DNA of 64,000 bases, taken from NCBI GenBank assembly GCA_905221605.1, contig CAJNDS010002497.1, forward strand, positions 253,501 to 317,500, given 5' to 3'. Position numbers and translations under genes: made by a program. Shown here one piece after another: positions 12,801 to 24,800 of the stretch (its first letter is position 1; each line of letters begins with the position of its first letter). The DNA is from Symbiodinium natans. Its lineage: Eukaryota; Sar; Dinophyceae; Suessiales; Symbiodiniaceae. The notes under the pieces are model-generated. The model was not told the origin of the DNA. It saw only the letters and a program-made list of their open reading frames with translations, and did no database searches.

Positions 12801-15800
12801 GCGCACAAGCACTCAGTAAGTTGACCCAGCTCGATTTCTCCGTCCCCGTTGCCTCCAGCTGAACCAGCTGATGGCTCCACGGGCTGTCGTTCGGGCTGAG
12901 GGTCACGGCTTCCTGCAGAAGGAAGCGGTCCCATTTCGACGACTGCTCCAGAGTCATCTTCAGGCTTTCCTCTCGCACTCTCAGCCTGCATCCTCTGATG
13001 CAGCTCTTCGAGGTCTTCGTCAGGGACTCTCTTGTTTCCCTTTCGTTCCTGCCTCCTTTTCTTTTCACTTGATCCTCCTCGAGCTTCTTCCCGCTCTCTC
13101 AGATCTTTGGCCACATTTCGTTCTAGCGGTTCTCCGGCTGCTTCTCCCGCAGCCATTTCGGCATCAGGCTCTGGTGCGCCTACCAACACCGGTGCGCTGG
13201 CAGCTACCACAGCCTCGGGTGCCCCTCCTCCGGGCTTTGGTCTTCGCCCAGCATTCAACCGATCTCGGACAGCTTCAATGCGTGCCCTTCCTTCTTCAGT
13301 CTTCTGAAGCTCGGACTGGATCCGCAATCTGCACTCATGATTGCGCGACCTATGTGGTAGGTCACACATCTGAGCATCGCACCCTGGGCATAACGGTGTG
13401 AACCCATGCCTTTCAAGATCAGATTTCAGCACGTACAGATTCCTTGGAATCACTTCTTCCTGTGGCAGTCGCCTCGGCTGCGCCACGACGGCCGGCAGCT
13501 CAACCCTCAGTTGGCCCGGCTCCCGCGCTTGGAGTCTCCAGGGAACACCCCGAAGTTCACTCCAGTTTTCGTACTTGTACTGATCTGCAGGAGGATGTCT
13601 CGTCACAGACGCTCCTTTCACCACACCTCTGGCTGTCATAATGAACACGTCATTGTCCACCCCGTGCCCATACTGACCCTTGGTTCTAGGTCATGCTTTC
13701 TCCCATCTCGCGGTTGTCTTGGCCGGAACAACACATGTTCCCCGAAACTCACCAGTGGCGTGCGCCACTTTCTACCGAACGTCCTTTCGTAAGGAGTTCG
13801 CCCATCCGCTCCAATGCGGAACCGCGATATTAGATAGGCTGCATGGCGTGGAAGCCAATGCATACAAGGGTGTGTCGGCTCGATTTCGAATCCAAGCCGC
13901 TCTTGCAGGTCTGACAGGATTGCTCGGATCTGCCGCTTCATTTCTCTCACTGCGACCTCAATGTAGCCATTTGACTGGTGGTCCTCCACTGGGACCTCCA
14001 CGAGGTGGATCTTCAGATTCATTTCCTCCTTCACTCTTCGCTTGAGCGCGAGGATCCCGTTCTCGTTGTCGCTCTTTAAACAGAGCTCCTTAAATCCTGT
14101 TTCAAACAAGCAGCGTTTTAACCACTCTACTGCAAACAGGTCAGTTCCTTTTGCTGGAACGACGCTAGACCAGTACCTACCAGTCTTGCGACACTTAACT
14201 ACCAAACACGGTAAAACCCCTTCACTCTCGCTCTTTTCTTGGCCAGAGTTCAGGTAAAAGTAGTCTAGTGAAACGTAAGGCAACCTACCCTCATCAGCAT
14301 CGGCAGGTTCCCCTGTTGCGTGGCGTGGTGCCGTGACTCGAGCACGGCAGCAGTGGATGCACCATGAGCGGTGCACGCTGTGGCCCGTGGCCCTGTGCTG
14401 GTCGATCTCCTCCTGGCTCGGGTCGGCAGGAGATCGCTTCACGATCGCCATTCTCGCTTCTTCGCCTGCTTCTCCATCTCCAGCGGCTTCGTCGCCGCCG
14501 GCCGCTCCCGCAAAAGCCTTGGCTGCCCCTGAAAAGGAGCACTTTCTTCTTTCTCTTCGGCTTCACCTGTGGCGTTCAGCTCGGGCGCGTTGGTCTGGCG
14601 TGGCCGGACCCAAAAGTCCATCATGTAGATGCCGTTCTCCACATGCACTGGCGTGAGCTGCGCTCCGTGGCGTCTAACCAGCCCAGCCATGAACTTTTCG
14701 TACTCCTTGGCAGCCTCGCTGCCCAGCGGGATAAGGCACCCGCCGCGCCTCGACAACGCCAGGTGGTGACCCATGGCCACTTTGCTCCCCGACGCCAAGG
14801 GGCGGTGAACATTGGTAACTCTCCCGGCTACCCCTTTCGGGTTTCCGCGGGAGTCTGTGCCCTGAATGCACAGGCCACCTTCGTCTTGCATCACTTCGGC
14901 ACTTGCCGTCTTGTAGGTCGTGCCGCTCGTGGGTCCGAGGTCGTAACCCATGCCCTTGAGCACTTCGGCAAGTTCGGTCGGGATCGCCGTGGCGGCGGCT
15001 CCCGTGTCCAGATTCAACCTGATGCGCTTCCACCCATCCACATCCTCGACCACTCCAGCCGAATCGGCCAAAGTGCCAAAGGAGTTGACAGGAACTGCTC
15101 CTGCATCGGGTGGTCCTCGTGGCCACTTTGGACCCTTTGGCCCGTCGTCTCTGTCGGGTGGAGGCTCGTTTTCGTCCTCCTCCTCGTCGTCGTCCTCCGG
15201 GTTTCCCTTGTTCCTCATCTCGCGCTTGCGCTTCCGGCGGCTCAAGTTCTTTCTCTGGTAGTACCCAGGCGGGCGCTTTCGAGGCTCCTTCGCCTTCCTT
15301 TCCGGGTTCGTTGCCAACAAGACCTCCTCGTCGTCCGGCTCCTGGCGTAGGTTCGCCCTCGCCCTCTTCGACAGCGGTGCGGCCTCAACAGCAGGCTCGT
15401 CGGCATCCTTGTCGCGCACCCGCTCGTCGACCGTGACGGTCTCGCCTTCGAAGCGGTCCGTCTTATCGATCTTGTGGCTGGACCCTTTTGAGTCGTACCG
15501 CCGGTGCCACTCTTGATCCTTCTCGATGCGGTCTGCGACGCGCTCTTTCAAGCCTTCTCGGCGATTCAGCAACGCTCTTCGGCGTCCCTTCTCGTTCTTC
15601 CAGGCTTGGTGGTGCGGCACTCCGGCCGCCCTGTCGGCAAAATACCGACTGTCGTGGAACGACTGGTCGTCGATATTCTCGCGCGTGATCACGATACTCT
15701 GCCGTGGCCGGTCGCGCTGCAGAGCTCGCCTTTGCTCTTCCATTTTCCTCTGCTCCTCTGGGTCTTCTTCCGAGGCGATATTCTGCCTCAAGGTCTCGGC

Positions 15801-18800
15801 CAAGGAACTTTTGAGCATCGCAAGCGACCCCGCTGTGAATCCGCTGCTTCGCCGCGGTCCTTCGGCTTTCGGCGTACTCTTTGCTGCGGGCTTAGGTGGC
15901 GGACCCTGGGGCTCGCTGGGCCTCCGAAGGTCTTTCCTCGGCGCTAGCGTCCTCTTCGACGACGTGACCTTTGGAGTGCCTCCAGGCGAACCGCCCGGAG
16001 CACGACTCCTTGTCTCCGCCTCTTCGTTTCCTTTCTTCGCCTTCTTGTCCTTCTTCTCTTTCTTCTCATTCTTCTCTTTCCTTCGCTCTTCCAGCCGGCG
16101 CTTTGCTCTTCCAACGGCTTCTTCCGCGAACCGCCGCACTGCCGAACGACCACGCGTCCGCCTCTCCGAACACGTGTCGCAATCGGTGCCTTGCGCCTTC
16201 AAAGCGGCGTCTCCAATCGAGCCTCTGGGCAGGGCCTTTCTCATCTCCTTCTTGTGCTCGATCCTTTCTGAGAAACGCATGCTGCTCCACTTCTCCTTGG
16301 GCAGGAGCGCGAAGCCTTTGGACGACGTCGCGGGCGCCTTAGGCTCGTCTTCGGACGACTCGTCCCCGCTCGGGCGCGTAAGCTCTCGCTTCGGCACCTT
16401 CGGCATTGCCTTCACCTTCACTTCAGACTTAGGCATGTGCTTGAACAACGGTCCCGCTTTCGGTGCCTTTGGTCTAGGCATTGTTTTCTGCTTCGGTCTC
16501 GATGGCGCTGGCTGCTTCGGGTCGGCGACCATCGGCATATCTAGCGCAGGCTTTGTGGTCACAGGTGGCTTAGGTAGAGCGGCACGTGGCGTGGCGGGCG
16601 CGGGTGTTGAAGTCGCGCTGGCTCCTGAACCCAAGGAAGCAAGCTGAGCCGCCTGCTGCCCTATGATCGCCCCAAGGGCCAAGTTGACACGCAGCAAGCG
16701 CGCCATTCCTTCTTCTTTCTACTCTTTCGCCAGGGGTGCAGCTACGTGGAGCGCACCTAAGGCTAGGTAGTTACTTTCGTTTGAGCCCGCGGCTTCGTTC
16801 CAGTCGCCGTCGTCCCAACCTAACGCTTCCCAGTCACCACCGTCCCATTCTGCGGCCTCCTCTCCTTCGGGTTCCCTTTGCTCCTCCACGTTTCCTACCG
16901 CCTTCGGCTTTCCACCTTTTCCTCCTCTTCCTTTGCCACCTTTGCCTTTGCCTTTGCCGCCTTTTCCTCCTTTGTCGCCTTTTCCTTTGGGCTTCTTGTC
17001 CTTTCCTCCTTTGCTCGAGGGCGTGCCTTTGCTGGTGTTGTTGTTGTTGGTACCGCCCAGGCGCCCAACACTCCGACTTGATGTGTCCCGGCTTGCCGCA
17101 GTTGTGGCACTTGATCGCTCGTCGATCTGCGCCTTTTCCTTTTCCTTTGCCTCCACCTCCGAACGCGCCAATGTCCATCGGCGTTGGTCCTTGCTCGTTC
17201 GACGAACTTCCAGGCTTCAACTTCAGACCGATCCTCGTCTCGAGGTACGACGAGAGTTCCTTCCGGACCTCATCGTAGTCTGCGAAGCGTGCCTGGTTGA
17301 GTTGGAGGTGGCGCTCGACCTCTGCCGGACAGATGGACTCCAGGATAGCAACCCGGATGTCTTCATCTAACGTCGGCCTCGAGCCATCCGGCTTCCGCCG
17401 GTTCTCGTACTGCCTTACTTGCTCTTCCCACGATTCTACCGCGGCCGAAAGCTCTTCGATCTTGTTTACCCGGCTTGGGTTCAGCACGCTCCGAAGCAAG
17501 GCTCTTCTACGCCCTCCGGTGGAAGGGTCGTATCTTTTGCACAAGCGCCTCCACGCTTCGAGTCCGTTGCCTTTCCCGGCCGCACGGATAATCGTGAACG
17601 CTTCCTTTTCGCAAAGCGTCTGGAGCACTGCATACAGCTGCTGGCTTTTCCCTTCAAGCTCAGGTACTTCGTGCTGCGAAGGGTTCACACTCCCAAACGC
17701 AGCCGCAACGGATGCGCCGCTAATCGGGTCTGTTTCTTCTTCTGCCCACGTCATGGGGTCTTCAAGATCTTCGTGGACCGACTGGACGAAAGCCTCCAAT
17801 CGAATCTTCCACTGAAGAAAGTCTGCTGTTCCATCGTAGCTGTGAGGTTTCGCCAAACCTCGGTTGTCCACAAGAGTCACCTTCTTCGGATCTCTTCTCG
17901 TGCTCTCCAAGATGGCTTTCTGCGTCTCGACCATCTGCTCCATAGTGGCTTGGAGCGTCGGTGCAATGGCACCCTGCTGGACTTGCGCCAGTCTAGTGTT
18001 CAGGTCTTCTTCCCGACGCCTGCTCTCTTGGAGCTCCGTTTGCAACACCGCCAGCTGTTGCGCCAGCTGGTCGAACCTTTGTTCTACCGAGGCCATCGCC
18101 TCTAGTTTCTCCGACGAACTAAGGCCCTCGCTCCTGGCTGAACCAGCCTAGAGCCGAGCAACCTTGCCCTGAAGGCCGGTGTAAGGTCCAGATCCCTTAG
18201 GAAATTCCCAAGGTGTCCCCACAACCTTTGGAGGTGGCGGAGTCGAAACAGTTTCCGCACCAGGCGTGCCCACAACAGCGTGACGTTGCGTCGTGCCCTT
18301 CTAGCACACAGTCGCAGTACAAACATTCACCGCTGGAACGCAACCGAGCGCTCCGCTACCATGATTTGATATTAGCGACGCTCCTATTTTCCTTGAGCCA
18401 AAAGTAGCGTTAGTCGAGGTACATGTACTCATCCCTTTAGGAGAATACGTGTCCGGAATCAGAACACCACCCTAGACCCTAAATCCTGTAAACCCCGAAA
18501 ACTTTACCCTGCAGACCCTGAATCCTGAGCCTCTACACACGGTAAGCCCGAAACCTAAACCCTAAACCCTAAACCCTAAACCCTAAACCCTAAACCCTAA
18601 ACCCTAAACCCTAAACCCTAAACCCTAAGCAACCCTAAGGCCTAAACCCTGTCCACCCTGAAAGCACTGTGATTCATTCCCGAACCTTAGCTGCCCTTGA
18701 CCTCGTGTTGTGCCTGCTTTCGTGGGGCTCCAGGGTTTAGGGTTTAGGGTTTAGGGTTTGGGTCAAGCTTGCTGGGCTCTTCAGGACACTGTGTCTGTTT

Positions 18801-21800
18801 GGGGGGTGCATCGTGGGATCCCCAACCCTAAACCCTAAACCCTAAACCCTAAACCCTAAACCCTAAACCCTAAACCCTAAACCCTAAACCCTAAACCCTA
18901 AACCCTAAACCCTAAACCCTATCGATGGCAGGGCCTCGCTGTCCCTTATGCAAACTCCGCTCCTTGGACCGACTCATGAGAGCAAAATCGGCTTCGACTG
19001 TTTGGGGTGGGGGGGGGGGGGGCCCTAAACCCTAAACCCTAAACCCTAAACCCTAAACCCTAAACCCTAAACCTATGGACCTCAAAGGGAAGGGAGGCCT
19101 AAACCCTGTGGGCCGCGCCGATGGTGTATCCGCGCTCGATCACACAATTCCGGCGGTGGCCGGATCCTTGGTCAAAATCACTCGTGGCACCCTTTGTACC
19201 TTGGGTAGGGTGTAGGGTTTAGGGGGTTTAGGGAGGACAGGGTTGTAGTCTCCAGACGGTGGTCATAGAAGCCATATGGGCAGTTTTGTGACTCTAAACC
19301 CTAAACCCTGAACTCTACAACCTAAACCCCAAAGCCTAAACCCTACACCCTACACCCTAAACCCTAACCCCCGAAGGTTTCGGATTTAGGGTTAGTACTG
19401 GCGGCCGTGTCACCATCCCAATAGGAGTACGTCACTTCCAGCTTCGTCTTCTTGATCTGCCAAGGGGTTTAGGGTTTAGGGTTAGGGTTTAGGGTTTAGG
19501 GTTTAGGATTTAGGGTTTCGGGTTTAGGGTTTCGGGTTTAAGGGTGTAGGGGTGGTTTCAGAAGGTTGCGGGGTTGAAGGGGGTCAGGCGTTTAGAGGTT
19601 TAAGGCTTGAAGGGTATAAGTATAGGGGTCGAAGGGTCGCAGGGGTCCGCAGTGCCCCAAACGACCTATTCTAACAAACTTCCTCAACCCGAAACCCTAA
19701 ACCCTAAACCCTAAACCCTGAACCCCAAACGCTAAACCCTAAACCCTAAACCCTGGATGCTGGCCTCTTCCTGCTCCTTCTTGTACTGCACCTTCCAACA
19801 CGCCCAGGTTTCCAAGAGGTCTGGTATGAGGGTCTCTGATTCAGGCTGTAATTAGAGTTTAGGGTTTAGGGTTTAGGGTTTAGGGTTTAGGTTCAGGGTT
19901 TAGGGTTCAGGGTTTAGGGTTCAGGGTTTAGGGTTTTCCCAGAATAGTGCTGAAAAAGGACTAGCGGGTGCCATAAATCCGTATTAGGGACTGCTACAAG
20001 AGGGGGAACATCCCCATTGTCGGGGTCTCGAGTCTATGTAGGGCTTAGGGTCCAGAGGTCCAGTGTTTAGGTACCCTAAAACCCCTCAACCCTAAACCCT
20101 AAACCCTAAACCCTAAACCCTAAATAAACCCTAAACCCTAAACCCTAGGCCGATCTACCCCACTTCGTGCCAGACCCTCTGTGGAAACTAATAGCCGTGG
20201 ATGCTCCCCCTTGTACTAACAGTCCTTGGCAGGGATTACAATAGAGGGTACCATAATCCATATTCATTATTAACCAACATCCCAAACCATAGCCCCTAAA
20301 TCTGAAGCAAAAAAAACCCAAGCAGAGAGGCCTAAGTCGCGCAAGAAACCTTATTCACTCGAAGTTCAGGGCGTTCGGGGTTTTAGGGTTTAGGGCGAGG
20401 GTTTTGGGTTTAGGGCTTAGGGCTTAGGGCTTAGGGTTTAGGGTTTAGGGTTTAGGGCTTAGGGCTTAGGGTTTAGGGTTTGGGGTGTAGGGTTTAGGGT
20501 TTAGGGTTTAGGGTTTAGGGTTTAGGGTTTAGGGTTCGCCCCTCCGCTCCCCTCCCCCCCCAACTACAAGCTCAGGTTCTGGCAATGAGCTCCTTCTTCT
20601 TCCTGAGCAGCTCGGCCTCCCTGTCCGCGTCGTACCTCGAGGTTTAGGGTTTAGGGTTTAGGGTTTAGGGATGCTGGAAGCCGCGGATGCTTCTGATCGC
20701 CCAGCTTAGCTGGCGATCGCAAGGATTCTAATTTTGATAGGTCTTACAAACCCTAAAGCCTGAACCCTAAGCCCTAAACCTTAACCCTGAACCCTAAACC
20801 CTGAACCCTAATACAGTCCGGAGGAATATGAAGAATTGCCCCCACGACGCTCACTGCGACAGATGCGGAAATGCTTTTTGCCATGCGGGCTTTTGAGCAG
20901 CACTGCAACAACCACTATTTGCTTCAGAAGCCCCCCCCAAAAAAAGAACACAAGAAGATAGTAATACCTGTATAAGAAACCCGAAACTCTAAACCCGAAA
21001 CCCTAAACCCTGAATCCTAAACCCTAAACCCTAAACCCTAAACCCTACACTCGGCGGGGTTCTTCAGCAAATAGCAGACTCCTCAGGCGGGTGCATGTTC
21101 CGTTCGAACAAGCACCTGGGTAGCAACGTGTCTCACCCGGCTGGAGGTGACCAAAACAGCCTATGATGCAGAGCGCATTGGGGGTTGAAGGTTTAAGGTA
21201 CTTAGGGTTTAGGGCTAGGGTTTAGGGTTGAGGGTTGAGGGTTTAGGGTTTAGGGCTTAGGGTTTGGGGTTTAGGGCTTGGGAACCCAGGTTACCTCCAG
21301 TAGGCCCGGATATTCAGGGCCTGAGTGCCGGCACTTATAGAAACGAGCAGTGAGCATTTGGCGCAGCGGTGCAAACCCTAAACCCTAAACCATAAACCCT
21401 GAACCCTAAACCCTAAACATGTCCTGAAGGCACCTCGCTGCTATGGCCGCTAAGCAACGCGCATGGCCTTGCGATGCAGCTTAAGACTCTACAGCTGTCA
21501 GCCAGTCAACAGCTGAAGCTTCCAACAAGGGGTCGGAATAACTAGTAATGGTCTTCCCTTATGGCTCCCTCTTTATCTTTACTAACCCCCCCCCCCAAAA
21601 AAAAACCTATTCCAAGTATTCAGGCGGCACGTAGGACATGGACTCTTGAAAACAGAAGATGACATCCACCACTGTCCCGAACACGGAAGCAAAACCCATC
21701 AATCCGAGAGCCCTTTTCAAGGCTTGCTTTCCTTCTTCCAACTCTGACCCGAGCAGTTTCGCATTTGCGGATAAGCTGGTGTCAACATGGAGGTAGCCAA

Positions 21801-24800
21801 GACTGTAATCTTCCACCTTCTCAGATGCCCAAGTCTTGTAGATGAACTGGGCTGTGAAGACGAAGTACCCAAGGAGCACAATGCACAAGCAACCAAACAG
21901 GAAAATGGACAGAACCATAAGAACGAGGGAGGCATTCTGAACAGCCTGCTGCTGGCAGAAACTATTTACCGTCCAGGAGAACAAGTACACAATCGGCAGC
22001 GCGAGAGTAAGGGAGAGTCCCAAGCCAGGGATGTAGCACATCACATAGCTGTTGTTGTACCAGTACACCCAATACAGCATCACCAAAGCCAGCTTTGAGA
22101 AAGAGGACAAAACAAACATGAGGCCCTGCCCAACTGTCAAGCAGAGCGACTGGACCTTGGACCACTTGCCGTAAAACGACACGCCGTTCTCGACGACCAC
22201 AATGGCGAACACCAGCACAATCGCATACCATAGCATGGTTTGCCTCTTGTCAGCCCAGTGACAGTAACCATGCTAAAATCAGGGTAATTACCCTTTCTTG
22301 GATTGGTTTCTTTATACAACAACCCAGAACCAAACAATATAGGGTCTTGGGGTCTTAGGGTTTAGGGCAAAAAGGGTGCTACTGGGCTACCAGCGCCTCG
22401 TATAGCGGAGCTCGGGGACGGAGTCTTTCCCGGCCAGCCAACGTAGGGCCCAAAAGTCCTGCATCGGGGTTGGCCATCTGTACTCAATGCGCCGCCCACA
22501 CTTGTTGATCACAACCTTCTCGTCGTACTGGTGTATATTCATGACCTCATGCGCCCAGGAACACTGTTTTGGTCTTCCTAAAGCCTAGCCCTGAACCCTA
22601 AACCCTAAACCCTAAGCCCTAAGCCCTAAACCCTAAACCTTTCAAGTTTAGTACAGTCTGGTGCCGGAACAGAGGCAGGAGACCGAATTGGGATCCTCCT
22701 GGCTCGAGCTTGGGATTTCCTGGTCCCATTGCTGGTCATCCGCCGAGTCATCCACGTAGACCTGGTTTTTTGGTTTAGGGTTTGGGGTTTGGGGTTTGGG
22801 ACCACAGCTCGATTCTTTAGCTTGTGAGTGCAGCAACATTTACTGATTTGACCTCCAGGTGCCCCATCGACTTGGCTGACTGATATAAGCCTCGCACTCC
22901 CGGAAACCGCCTCTTCGTTCTTGTCAAACTCCTTGCACCAATCTGGCACCACGACGTGCACGGGACCCCAGAACTCTGGCAGCTGGACTGTCAGCAAGTA
23001 GCCCGTGTACTCGGGTAGGGTTTGCATCAAAGCTCTCTCCTGCTGAGGCAAGCTGAAGACGGCCAGGAAGACGCCAATCGCTTCTAGGAGGGTCACCAGG
23101 TAGCTCGTGTAAGTCAGGCAGGTTTTCATGTCCATGGCGGCTAGACACGTTGGGACACTTTGGCCCAACAACACGCCACCTGCTTGGGAGACGACGGTCA
23201 CACGACGTACCATGCGCAAGCTGCCGTCATGACCGGACCCATGTGTGACCTCGGAATTCAAAGGGTGCCCCTTTTTGGGTTAAAGGGGCTTCTAAGGGAA
23301 CCGAAACCCTAAAAAGGGACTCAGCATCATCGCCTCTACACAACAGTCCCCTCCCAAACCCTCGCCACAATGTCAGGTCATTCATCTACAGACCGGCCCA
23401 GTCCCAGATCATGGCCGCCCACACAACTTCTGCAGAAGTCTGCCCGGCATGCAACAACTGGGACAGCAGCATACCCTAAACCGCAAACCCTAAATCCTAA
23501 ACCCTGAGCCCTGAACCCCAAACCCTAAACCTATGAGTTAAACCTATGACTTGCTGACTCCGCCAAAACTGAAAAAAACCCAAACAAACCCAAACCTGCA
23601 AGCAGAGTCACCTGTGTGCTTACTCTCTTTTGGGCGTGAGATGTCTAACCACTGTGGGTGTATTGTTTAGGGTTTAGGGTTTAGGGTGTAGGGTTTTGGG
23701 TTTAAGTTTTCTAACCTGTCTTTAAGAGAAAAGACTGCAACCCTGATCCACCGACGGCCCAGATCCGTTGCACCGGAAATAGCACCTATAAATACATTAT
23801 GTATATTTGAATTCCGTGTGTATATATACACACAGAATGAATATGTGTGCATGTATATACATATATGTATATATATATATATATATATATCCGTGAATCA
23901 TATATATGTATACATTTGTATACATCCATATCTGCTTGTGGCCTACACACCTATACCGTAAACACACATGTGAGAATTTCCATGTATGTATGTATATGTA
24001 TATATATATATATATATATTTATTTATTTAAATCCTCTATAAATAAATAAATAAACAAATAAACAAATAGATAAATTAAGATGAATATATAAATATATAA
24101 ATATAAGTACCAATTAAATATAAAAAGAAATAGAAATATAAGTATATTTATAAATATAAGTATGAATAAATAAAAAAAATAAATAAATAGATAATATATA
24201 TTTCTGTATATATATATATACATATTAGTATATTGCGTTGTGTGCAGAAGTCTGAAGCGCACAAGAAGTCGGTCTTGGCATTCGGGTTCTTGCCGAACCT
24301 CGCGCGCACCAGCCACAGACCCACAGCTGCAAATCATACTCCTTGAGGGTTTAGGTTCAGGGTTGCAGGTTTAGGGCTTAGAGTTGAGAGTTTAGGGAGT
24401 TTAGGGTTTTTGGGGTTTAGGCTCAATTCTCAGAGACTCTGGTTCCAAAATGCTCGAGATCCCAAACCCGACGCCGTGTAAACCAATTCACATACAGTAT
24501 GCACTCACCAATATTATATTTAAAGAAGGAACCCTATAAGCACATACACTCACTGAGGGCTTTAGGGCGTCGAGGATGCTGTAAGGCTTACTTAGAATAG
24601 TGCTTCAGGGATTTGAATCGGATTTAGGCTCTTCGGGCGCTAGATAGCCTGCAAATGGGCGAAGAACCTGGACTGGAATCCAAGGTATCCCGTCTGTGGA
24701 GTTTCCTTGGTCTACAGTAGTCCAGGCAGAGGAGGGCTCGTCCTGAACCAGATCCGCCACGAAAGCAGAACCAACCCTGTGCCAGAAAAGTGCGCAAGAG

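Larger units (their letters stand above)
10182..18461 (-). mobile_element. Copia-type LTR retrotransposon, element 1
   Basis: An 8280-bp element bounded by identical 100-bp LTRs (10182-10281 and 18362-18461; TGATT...AAATCA on the minus strand) and a perfect 5-bp target duplication GAACA (10177-10181, 18462-18466). Primer-binding site and purine tract are in place. Order on the minus strand: Gag with CCHC knuckle, protease, integrase, methyltransferase-like segment, reverse transcriptase, RNase H, so Copia order (IN before RT). It lies in the sense orientation in XAP5 intron 13. The coding frame is broken five times although the LTRs are identical, so this copy was probably mobilised in trans. 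Confidence 0.95.
20636..24262 (-). repeat. XAP5 intron 9 (3.6 kb)
   Basis: TTTAGGG 20641-20670, 21198-21280, 23666-23695; CCCTAAA 20752-20812, 20990-21047, 21374-21419, 22586-22638. Contains two ORFs on the gene strand (21607-22236, 22626-23261). 23800-24240 is AT-rich with (TA)n and ATAAATA runs. Confidence 0.8.
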
